A stretch of DNA of 19,374 nucleotides, from positions 1 through 19,374 of the forward strand of contig CAYMZA010000007.1 of assembly GCA_964394835.1 (NCBI GenBank), given 5' to 3'. The notes beneath the pieces were generated by a model that saw only the letters and a program-made list of their open reading frames with translations, did not search any database and had not been told where the DNA came from. The number at the start of each line of letters is the position of its first letter. The stretch's first letter is position 1. Positions 1 to 5,985 of the stretch are shown here, piece by piece. The position numbers and the translations under genes were made by a program. The stretch is from UM-FILTER-36-13 sp964394835. GTDB taxonomy: Bacteria > Patescibacteriota > Patescibacteriia > UBA1558 > GWA2-36-10.

Positions 1-60
1 ATTTTCAGCCGCCGCTCTGCAGAGCCTTTCGTATTCTTTCGTAGGCGGAGAGCCAATTAA
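1..60 (+). other. GC-rich 3' end of an unidentified gene or RNA, cut by the window edge
   Basis: This stretch is far richer in G+C than the rest of the window and ends just before a hairpin terminator, so it looks like the 3' end of a transcript that began outside the window. Frame 1 is open to a TAA at 58-60 and would give an arginine-rich tail. Frame 2 is open to 76. CCGCC near 10 can pair with GGCGG near 45, and an internal GCTCTGCAGAGC is self-complementary, so a structured RNA end is as plausible as a protein tail. I do not recognise either. Confidence 0.3.
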
Positions 61-64
61 AAAA

Positions 65-88
65 CACCTTTTGTAAAAGGTGCTTTTT
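65..88 (+). terminator. Rho-independent terminator, possibly bidirectional
   Basis: CACCTTT (65-71) pairs with AAAGGTG (76-82) around a four-base loop and is followed by C and a T-run (84-88). An A-run precedes the stem, so it could also work on the minus strand. It closes the transcript arriving from the left edge. Confidence 0.75.
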
Positions 89-100
89 ATTACACTAATA

Positions 101-129
101 TTGACTTTTTATATACTTAATGGTAATAT
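101..129 (+). promoter_or_regulatory. Promoter of the small RNA cassette
   Basis: TTGACT (101-106), a 17-base spacer and TAATAT (124-129). The predicted start is near 136. It directly follows the preceding terminator. Confidence 0.65.
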
Positions 130-135
130 ATTTTT

Positions 136-227
136 TTATGGTTATTTCAAAAAGGAGTGGCTTTAAGTTGCTCTGTGAGAGAACAAGTCGCTCCTTCCCC
201 CACCTTACATGAGTAAGGTGGGGTTTT
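136..227 (+). ncRNA. Candidate small structured RNA of about 90 nt with a sequestered AAGGAG
   Basis: A promoter upstream and a perfect terminator downstream bound this transcript, and no convincing gene lies between them. AAGGAGTGGCTT (152-163) pairs over all 12 positions with AAGTCGCTCCTT (185-196), using two G-U pairs. Inside, GTT/AAC and CTCT/AGAG continue the stem to a three-base loop (175-177), with only TAA and one G bulged on the left arm. The AAGGAG resembles a ribosome binding site but is buried in the helix. A 24-codon frame (138-212) starts two bases after the predicted start and ends in the terminator loop, so a leaderless peptide cannot be excluded. It does not match 6S, SRP, tmRNA or RNase P RNA as far as I can tell. 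Confidence 0.55.
198..227 (+). terminator. Strong rho-independent terminator of the small RNA
   Basis: CCCCACCTTAC (198-208) and GTAAGGTGGGG (213-223) form a perfect 11-bp stem with an ATGA loop, followed by TTTT. Confidence 0.9.
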
Positions 228-235
228 AATTTATA

Positions 236-264
236 TTGACAAAATATATATAATATTATTAAAT
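236..264 (+). promoter_or_regulatory. Promoter of the small gene at 302
   Basis: TTGACA (236-241), a 17-base spacer and a weak -10, TTAAAT (259-264). The AT-rich sequence allows neighbouring -10 choices. The predicted start is near 271, giving a leader of about 31 bases. The promoter begins about ten bases after the preceding terminator. Confidence 0.6.
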
Positions 265-278
265 AATAGTTGTTGGTA

Positions 279-299
279 GTTCCTTTAAAAAGGAGGAGG
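279..299 (+). promoter_or_regulatory. Shared leader motif and ribosome binding site, partly self-paired
   Basis: GTTCCTTTAAAAAGGAGG (279-296) places AGGAGG (291-296) five bases before the ATG. TCCTT (281-285) can pair with AAGGA (290-294), which would partly mask the ribosome binding site. The same motif precedes the genes at 5046 and 5541. Confidence 0.65.
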
Positions 300-301
300 C
301 G

Positions 302-649
302 ATGAAGAAGAAAAATGTTTTTGAAACAGAAATATTTTTTTTATTAAATAAAAAAAGTGGTATATTGAGAAGAAATGTTAGAATGATAATGGGCTATAAA
401 GAAGGTAAAAAAACAAATTATATTGTACTATTGGGAGATTCTGAAAAAGGTGATCAATGGGAAGGATATTCTGTTTATAAATTAAATAATTCTTCTAAAC
501 TAATAACAATAGGCAACCTATTAATGGATGAACTGCTGAGCCAATTAGATTCTTTTATCATAGAACCAATTGAAAATGGCTTTCCTGTTTTGAACAAAGA
601 ATATTTTGAAAGATTAAAAGAAGGAGCGGCAAGCTTAAAAAAATCATAA
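302..649 (+). CDS. Small conserved-type protein, paralog of the gene at 5046; function unknown
   Basis: This 115-residue soluble protein has no signal peptide or membrane segment. I do not recognise its family. Its residues from about 26 to 95 align with the product at 5046. By eye about 36 of 72 columns are identical, including NVxMI, VLLGxSEK, a D.W.G pattern, GxLLMDE and PIxNGF. Compared with that paralog it has a longer charged tail after NGF (about 20 residues). The ATG is fixed by AGGAGG five bases upstream, an unusually strong site for this window. The gene is monocistronic, with its own promoter and terminator, and it converges on the giant gene at 682-4926. The duplication around that gene suggests a shared role, but this is inference. 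Confidence 0.85.
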   Translation: MKKKNVFETEIFFLLNKKSGILRRNVRMIMGYKEGKKTNYIVLLGDSEKGDQWEGYSVYKLNNSSKLITIGNLLMDELLSQLDSFIIEPIENGFPVLNKEYFERLKEGAASLKKS

Positions 650-654
650 TACGC

Positions 655-683
655 AAAAGGGAACTCATAGAGTCCCCTTTTTT
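655..683. terminator. Bidirectional terminator between convergent genes
   Basis: AAAAGGGAACTC (655-666) pairs with GAGTCCCCTTTT (670-681) with one A-C mismatch and a three-base loop. There is a T-run on the right and an A-run on the left, so it can serve both the gene at 302 and the minus-strand giant gene. The latter's stop codon overlaps it. Confidence 0.8.
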
Positions 684-3600
684 ATTTCAAATATTCTTCT
701 ATAACATCTAGCATTTTATTATATGTACCAGAATTTAACTTATCTATGTAATTATCATGCTTATCATCTCTAATATTTATACCAGGATCTAATATTTTAT
801 ATACTAATCTAAATTCATCAAAAGAAATTCTATTATTATCATTATCATGAGCTGCATCATAAAATGATTGAAATGCTTCGAGCATATTACCGCCATATAA
901 AAGAAGCCAATTCTCAACACCTATGCCACCTATACCACCTTCTACTTTTTTATATACGCCACCTTCTTTTAATACCTCTTTTGTTAATATTATATTAGCT
1001 GCAACACCTTCATAAATATCTTCTCCTAAATTATTACTAATCCAATCTAATTTATCACCCACTGCATCATGAGAGGCAAATACAGTTAACTTAGATTTAC
1101 CAACTATACTTATATCAATATCTATAGCCTCACCCTCAATACACTTACAACTAAAAGCTCTTAATAAATTTTCACTACTTTCAGTACCCTCTGGTTTTAA
1201 AACTTCTTTTAATTTATTTAAAATATTATCTCTATGTTCTAAATTCACTGAATCTAATCTTAACGCTAAATCAAAATCATAATCTTCTGGAGCATTAGTA
1301 TGACGACCAGTAGATCCTGTATCATGAAGTTCTGCCCCAAATAGTTCTGTGTCATGTTTACTTTTTAATTCTATATCATACTCACCTAATACAGAAAAAA
1401 TAATTTTTTTAATTTTTTTAGAAATTTTTTCAATATTTTTTTTATTTTCTTTAGCGGTATCCTTTATTTCCTGTATTCTATTATAACTTCTATCCTCTTC
1501 TTTTATTTCTATTATTTCTAATGAAGAATTATTAAATTCACTTAAACCATTAAATGATTTATAGTATTCATCAAACATATCTGGTGTAAATATAATTTCA
1601 CCTTTTTCATCAACTAAAGGAATATAATATCCATTTTTAACAATTTCAAATATTATTTTTTCAAATATTTTATTATCATTTATTACATTATCTTTCACTA
1701 TTATATAGTCAACTTCTGTCATTGGAAAACCAGTACGAATACCATAATGCTCACTTGTGCCTGTATTAAATAATTCCATTTTATCTTTATCAAATTCTTT
1801 TGTATCCTCATCTGTTTCTTGAAATTGTCCCCTATCTTTTATAACAAACATCAATCCATTAAAAAATCCAAATGCCATACTACTCTTAATAGTTTCAAAA
1901 AAAGAACCTTTCATATTCTTTGATAATATTTTAGCAACATCAGCATCTAAAGGAGTTACATCAGAATCAGAACTTGCACCTAAAAATTCTTTAGCGACAT
2001 TTCCATTCTGTAATATATTATCAAAATATTCTAAATCAACACCTTTTAATAAATCACCTTCTTCTAATTCTAAATGTCCATCTTTAGAATTTTCAAACAT
2101 TTCAACACCTCTTTTATGAGATATATCTTTATACTCTTCCATGCTATTTAATATTTCTTCAACAGAAGAATAACCTACTGGCTTTATAAACATTTCAACA
2201 ATTCTATTGCTAATACTTTGGCCTTCTTTAACTTTTAAATCTTTTAACATTTTTTGATATTCATCAATAATTTCCTCTTTATTGAATTGTTTAACTTCTT
2301 TTTCACCAGTAACACGACCAGTTTGAGAATTATTAAATAATGTTCTTAGTTTTGCTATAAAAAACTCTACTTTTTTTAATTCTTCAATTTCTAAATTTTC
2401 AATACCTTTTTCATTTATATATTCCATAGCTTCTTCACCATCTTTTATAATTAATAGATAATCTCTCAATGATCTATTACCAGATTCAATATGTACTTTT
2501 AATAAATCATTGTATAAAGTAAATAATCTTCTTCTATTACCAGATTTTCTAAGATATTCACTAAATCCTCCACTTCTATTAATTTTATCATCTAAAGAAT
2601 CTTTATCATGTAGTCTTTCAAAAACTAAATATATTTTACCTATCATAGGTAAATTATTTTTTATAAAAATATCTTCAATATATTTTAAAGATTCTTCGGG
2701 ATTATCAGATTCTAATATCTGTTCTATTAATTCATTTTTAATTCTCTGTATTTCTTGAGACGGAGATTTGTCTATTTTTATAAATGCATATAAATAGTCA
2801 TGCAATTCTTCATATGGCCTCTTAATAAGTTTATCTATATTTAATGAATTAAAATTCTTAAAAATTTTCTTAAAAATATTACTTTTTAAATCCATGTCTT
2901 CCTTAGAAGAAGCTTTTTTAATAATAATTTCTTTTACTGTATCTAAGCAACTTGCTATTCCATGATAATCTACATCTAACATAGATATTCCAAATGTCTT
3001 TAAATTCTCATCTTCACCTTTAATAAATTTAGAAGACAAAGAAAGTAAATTATTCTTAATTTCTTTAAATACTGGATTATTTATACAGTCACCAGTATCA
3101 CTACCAATATTTGGTTTGCTAAAATTTTCTTTATTTTCAAATATTAATTCTAATATCCTATTTATCTCTTCAACATTTAAATCTTTTAATTTTTCTATTT
3201 CTTCTTCATTTAAAGAAATTAAATATTTATATAATACTGTTTTATCTGAAGTAATGTCAAAATCATTACTTATAAATGGATAGTCACCTCTATAGCCTCT
3301 TTCTCTAAAAGAATTACAAATATTAAACATAATACTCTCGGGGTTTTTATATCTAAACATTTTCTGACCAATATCACGTGAATCATTTGTTCCTTGTTCA
3401 GATACCATTAATTGATTAAATATATTTTTATAGACAATGCTATTAATCTTTTCAATATCATTTTCATCAAATATTTCTTGAATTTCTTCATTCTCTAAAA
3501 GAACACTAAGAACATCCATGTCTATTTTACTAATAAAATTATCTAAATCTTTTTTATAACCATGTTCTTTAAAAGAAGAAAAGTAAGAAATTCTATTATT

Positions 3601-4926
3601 TATACTCCTTTTCACTTCACTATATTGTATATTTAATGCTTCTGCCTTACTATTCAATAATTTATATTGATCTTCAATAAACTCATATTCATCTTCATCT
3701 GATGAAATAAATTTTTTAGAATAAAAAACAACTTCTGATAAATATTCAGACAAAGTGTTATTATTACCATATTTAGTACTTGTTGCATATCTATCAATAA
3801 TCCATTTAAGTTCATTTGGGTCTATATCATCTATTTCTTCCTGAATATCTCTTATAGTCTCTTCTTTTCTTTGACTATCTTTATCACCACCAATCCTCCA
3901 AAAAAAACTAATAGGAAAAGATTTTTTTAATATTTCTTTTGATCTATCAATTTGTTTTTTTGAAAATTTAATACCTGAACCTTCTTCTTCTTTTCTTATT
4001 TCAATCATTATAACTTTTTCAATATAATCATCAAATAAACTATCTAGAGTTTCCTCATCTAATTCTTCTATATCATTTCTATCAAGTCTCTCATTTTTTT
4101 TATTAAAATCTATGCCAGATTGATTGTCTAATCTTATTAATGTTTTATTAAGTATTATTTCCGTAATGTCATTTGACAAGATTTCTAATGAATATACTCT
4201 AACACTACTAGGATCACTAATACTATAATAATGTGGTGCACCGTCTATAATTTTTCTAATTTCTGAAATTCTATTTTGTAAATTTCTTATTTCATTTCTA
4301 TTTTTAATTTTTTCAAAAAAAGAACCCGTTTTTAACTCCATTAATTCTTTATATAAATCTTCTTTTATTTTTAAAATATCCTCCTTAGAAGAAAAATCAT
4401 GTTCCTCACAATATTTTTCTTCTGATTGTTTCTTTAAAAATATTAATTTACCTTCTAAATCTATAATTTTATTTATATTTCTTTTTAAAATACTCAAAGG
4501 TTCAATTATTTCTTCTAATTTATATATATCTGTATCAGATTCCATACTCAAATCTTCTATTATTTTTAATTTTAAAGGTATAATATTATCAATTATCTCT
4601 TCATTAACAACTTTAAATTCCTCTATATCCTCTTCATATGAAGAAATTAATTTTTCTATATCACTAAAAGACAGGTTATTATTCTCTATTTCAATACTTA
4701 CTTCTACTGATTTAGCATCTGCTATTTGCTCCTTTACTTCTATTCTATCAAATTGAATTTCTTTTAATTTATCCAAAAGACTATCTGAAAACTCTCTTTC
4801 AACTAATATTTGATCAATGTTAAGATTATCTCCTATTTCATTTTTTGGAGTTTCTATTTTTTCTATATTCTCTTGAGAATCTTCTATTTCTTCTTTATTT
4901 ATATTTTCTTGATTTGATTTTTCCAT
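682..4926 (-). CDS. Giant multidomain protein with C-terminal nucleotidyltransferase-like domain
   Basis: With the ATG at 4926 this is 1414 residues. The frame opens upstream to 5079, but that part would run through the promoter, so I reject it. The first ~230 residues are acidic, lysine-rich and largely coiled-coil-like. A long helical middle follows. Residues ~957-1115 form a separate module with GDLLKG, ILQNG, KEFLG, SSMAFG, YGIRTGFP and TEVDYIIV, which loosely recalls an ADP-ribosyltransferase fold (weak, unverified). Around 1204 comes GSTGRHTNAPEDYDFD, the GS...DxD signature of the polymerase-beta nucleotidyltransferase superfamily. A later acidic IDIDIS (~1268-1273) could supply the third metal ligand. 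After it, ENWLLLYGG recalls the helical region of CCA-adding or OAS-like enzymes. There is no signal peptide or membrane segment. Substrate and role are unknown. Its promoter predicts a leaderless mRNA. Confidence 0.8.
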   Translation of the reverse strand: MEKSNQENINKEEIEDSQENIEKIETPKNEIGDNLNIDQILVEREFSDSLLDKLKEIQFDRIEVKEQIADAKSVEVSIEIENNNLSFSDIEKLISSYEEDIEEFKVVNEEIIDNIIPLKLKIIEDLSMESDTDIYKLEEIIEPLSILKRNINKIIDLEGKLIFLKKQSEEKYCEEHDFSSKEDILKIKEDLYKELMELKTGSFFEKIKNRNEIRNLQNRISEIRKIIDGAPHYYSISDPSSVRVYSLEILSNDITEIILNKTLIRLDNQSGIDFNKKNERLDRNDIEELDEETLDSLFDDYIEKVIMIEIRKEEEGSGIKFSKKQIDRSKEILKKSFPISFFWRIGGDKDSQRKEETIRDIQEEIDDIDPNELKWIIDRYATSTKYGNNNTLSEYLSEVVFYSKKFISSDEDEYEFIEDQYKLLNSKAEALNIQYSEVKRSINNRISYFSSFKEHGYKKDLDNFISKIDMDVLSVLLENEEIQEIFDENDIEKINSIVYKNIFNQLMVSEQGTNDSRDIGQKMFRYKNPESIMFNICNSFRERGYRGDYPFISNDFDITSDKTVLYKYLISLNEEEIEKLKDLNVEEINRILELIFENKENFSKPNIGSDTGDCINNPVFKEIKNNLLSLSSKFIKGEDENLKTFGISMLDVDYHGIASCLDTVKEIIIKKASSKEDMDLKSNIFKKIFKNFNSLNIDKLIKRPYEELHDYLYAFIKIDKSPSQEIQRIKNELIEQILESDNPEESLKYIEDIFIKNNLPMIGKIYLVFERLHDKDSLDDKINRSGGFSEYLRKSGNRRRLFTLYNDLLKVHIESGNRSLRDYLLIIKDGEEAMEYINEKGIENLEIEELKKVEFFIAKLRTLFNNSQTGRVTGEKEVKQFNKEEIIDEYQKMLKDLKVKEGQSISNRIVEMFIKPVGYSSVEEILNSMEEYKDISHKRGVEMFENSKDGHLELEEGDLLKGVDLEYFDNILQNGNVAKEFLGASSDSDVTPLDADVAKILSKNMKGSFFETIKSSMAFGFFNGLMFVIKDRGQFQETDEDTKEFDKDKMELFNTGTSEHYGIRTGFPMTEVDYIIVKDNVINDNKIFEKIIFEIVKNGYYIPLVDEKGEIIFTPDMFDEYYKSFNGLSEFNNSSLEIIEIKEEDRSYNRIQEIKDTAKENKKNIEKISKKIKKIIFSVLGEYDIELKSKHDTELFGAELHDTGSTGRHTNAPEDYDFDLALRLDSVNLEHRDNILNKLKEVLKPEGTESSENLLRAFSCKCIEGEAIDIDISIVGKSKLTVFASHDAVGDKLDWISNNLGEDIYEGVAANIILTKEVLKEGGVYKKVEGGIGGIGVENWLLLYGGNMLEAFQSFYDAAHDNDNNRISFDEFRLVYKILDPGINIRDDKHDNYIDKLNSGTYNKMLDVIEEYLK

Positions 4927-4932
4927 ATCTTG

Positions 4933-4961
4933 ATTATATAAATAAAAGTAATAAAAATCAA
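4933..4961 (-). promoter_or_regulatory. Promoter of the giant gene, predicted leaderless
   Basis: On the minus strand, TTGATT (4961-4956), a 17-base spacer and a perfect TATAAT (4938-4933). Counting seven bases downstream puts +1 on the A of the ATG at 4926, with no Shine-Dalgarno sequence available. Its -35 box lies 11 bases from the divergent promoter of the gene at 5046. Confidence 0.7.
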
Positions 4962-4972
4962 GGCAAATAATA

Positions 4973-5001
4973 TTGACAAAACTACATATATGTAATATAA
5001 A
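4973..5001 (+). promoter_or_regulatory. Promoter of the small gene at 5046, with a dyad across the -10
   Basis: TTGACA (4973-4978), a 17-base spacer and TATAAA (4996-5001), with the start near 5008. ACTACAT (4981-4987) and ATGTAGT (5013-5019) form an inverted repeat enclosing the -10. ACATATATGT (4984-4993) is a palindrome in the spacer. Either could be an operator, but no regulator is known. Confidence 0.65.
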
Positions 5002-5021
5002 AATACTATTCCATGTAGTTA

Positions 5022-5040
5022 GTTCATTTAAACAAGGAGG
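5022..5040 (+). promoter_or_regulatory. Shared leader motif and ribosome binding site
   Basis: GTTCATTTAAACAAGGAGG (5022-5040) ends in AAGGAGG five bases before the ATG at 5046. It matches the leaders of the genes at 302 and 5541. Confidence 0.7.
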
Positions 5041-5045
5041 AAAAT

Positions 5046-5366
5046 ATGTCATTAGAAAAGAATTTTTTAATACAACCAACTATACGAGAGGATATAGAAG
5101 AATTCTTTCAAAAAGACTTTGGAGTCTTACCAAAAAACGTAGAAATGATATTATACTATCAAGAAAAAAGCATGAATAATCTTTTTGTTTTACTTGGTAA
5201 TTCTGAAAAGATTGATCGTTGGAATGGATGTGCAGTAGATAAAAGGTTGATAAAATTATCAAATCAATCTATTAATGTTATAAGTATGGGCCATCTATTA
5301 ATGGATGAATATCTTTGGGAATTAAAAGATATTGTTATAAATCCAATTAAAAATGGTTTCTCATAA
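5046..5366 (+). CDS. Small protein, paralog of the gene at 302; function unknown
   Basis: This 106-residue soluble protein shares its core (about residues 30-105) with the product at 302: NVxMI, VLLGxSEK, D.W.G, a glycine followed by LLMDE, and PIxNGF. It has a slightly longer N-terminal helix and stops right after NGFS, so it lacks the charged tail of its paralog. The ATG is chosen because AAGGAGG lies five bases upstream. It is divergent from the giant gene, with about 120 bases between the two start codons, and has its own terminator at 5439. The ancestral tail could have been lost: a short basic frame (5353-5460) overlaps its end, but I do not call it a gene. The family is not recognised. 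Confidence 0.85.
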   Translation: MSLEKNFLIQPTIREDIEEFFQKDFGVLPKNVEMILYYQEKSMNNLFVLLGNSEKIDRWNGCAVDKRLIKLSNQSINVISMGHLLMDEYLWELKDIVINPIKNGFS

Positions 5367-5438
5367 AAGGAAGAAAAAATCTTTTAGAGTTTATAGAAAC
5401 GATAAAAGGATTAGACGAATTAAATCAATGACATCCTT

Positions 5439-5468
5439 AACCCTCATATTAATAGTATGAGGGTTTTT
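5439..5468 (+). terminator. Rho-independent terminator of the small gene at 5046
   Basis: AACCCTCATA (5439-5448) pairs perfectly with TATGAGGGTT (5456-5465) around a seven-base loop, with a T-run to 5468. The next promoter starts four bases later. Confidence 0.88.
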
Positions 5469-5471
5469 ATA

Positions 5472-5500
5472 TTGACAAAAAGAATACAATACACTAAATT
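5472..5500 (+). promoter_or_regulatory. Promoter of the receiver-like gene at 5541
   Basis: TTGACA (5472-5477), a 17-base spacer and TAAATT (5495-5500). The start is near 5507, giving a leader of about 34 bases. Confidence 0.65.
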
Positions 5501-5515
5501 TAAGTATTATAAAAC

Positions 5516-5534
5516 GTTCATTTAAAAAAAGGAG
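5516..5534 (+). promoter_or_regulatory. Shared leader motif and ribosome binding site
   Basis: GTTCATTTAAAAAAAGGAG (5516-5534) carries AAGGAG six bases before the ATG at 5541. This is the third copy of the leader motif. Confidence 0.7.
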
Positions 5535-5540
5535 AGAATC

Positions 5541-5951
5541 ATGAAGGTTCTAGTAATTGAAAATAAAAATGTACACTATTCAACTGTTTCATCTTTGCAA
5601 GAACATGAAGTACATATTGTTAACTCAATAAAGCCAGCATTAAATATATTAATGAACCCAGAAAAAGAAGAAAATGTATTTGATGTTATACTTATTGATA
5701 TGCTTATGCCAGATATTATTTATAACAATGATAAGGCTTTAACTGGTCTTCTAGTACTATTAATGGCTATGAAGAATAAAGTTCCGTATATAGCTGTAGC
5801 AGTGCCAATGAGAGATGAAAGAGGTATTATGGAATTAGCTTATGAATATATTGTAAATTCTGTATTTAAGAATGATACAACTAAAGTACTTATTAAGGAT
5901 GTATATTTCAAAAACTGGAAAGTTATATTAGAAGAACTTCTTCAAGATTAA
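5541..5951 (+). CDS. Degenerate receiver-like (CheY-fold) protein
   Basis: This 136-residue protein has the outline of a single response-regulator receiver domain without an output domain. The first strand reads KVLVIEN, so the usual acidic pair is reduced to Glu7. VILIDMLMPD places the likely phospho-acceptor at Asp53 with the conserved MP after it. A fourth strand, PYIAVAVP (82-89), lacks the usual Ser/Thr switch residue. Lys110 could stand for the conserved lysine. Single receiver-like proteins of this kind are, from memory, common and uncharacterised in Patescibacteria. No histidine kinase is in the window. The ATG is set by AAGGAG six bases upstream. The gene is monocistronic, with its own promoter and terminator. 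Whether it is phosphorylated is unclear. Confidence 0.75.
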   Translation: MKVLVIENKNVHYSTVSSLQEHEVHIVNSIKPALNILMNPEKEENVFDVILIDMLMPDIIYNNDKALTGLLVLLMAMKNKVPYIAVAVPMRDERGIMELAYEYIVNSVFKNDTTKVLIKDVYFKNWKVILEELLQD

Positions 5952-5954
5952 CAA

Positions 5955-5985
5955 AAACCCCGTATACTACTATACGGGGTTTATT
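5955..5985. terminator. Bidirectional terminator between the receiver-like gene and pyrG
   Basis: AAACCCCGTATA (5955-5966) and TATACGGGGTTT (5971-5982) form a perfect 12-bp stem with a CTAC loop. T-rich and A-rich flanks suit both convergent genes. Confidence 0.9.

Noticed and set aside
138..212. 24-residue leaderless peptide in the small RNA
   Set aside because: Not called as a gene because the near-perfect RNA pairing explains the sequence better and the stop lies in the terminator loop. It remains possible.
4927..5079. N-terminal extension of the giant protein to an ATG at 5079
   Set aside because: It would read through the giant gene's own promoter and the divergent promoter and leader of the 5046 gene. 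Its composition (hydrophobic, Cys/Phe/Tyr-rich) is unlike the acidic protein that follows.
5353..5460. 35-residue basic frame after the 5046 gene
   Set aside because: No start signal, overlaps the preceding gene and ends in the terminator loop. Kept only as a finding about a possible lost tail.
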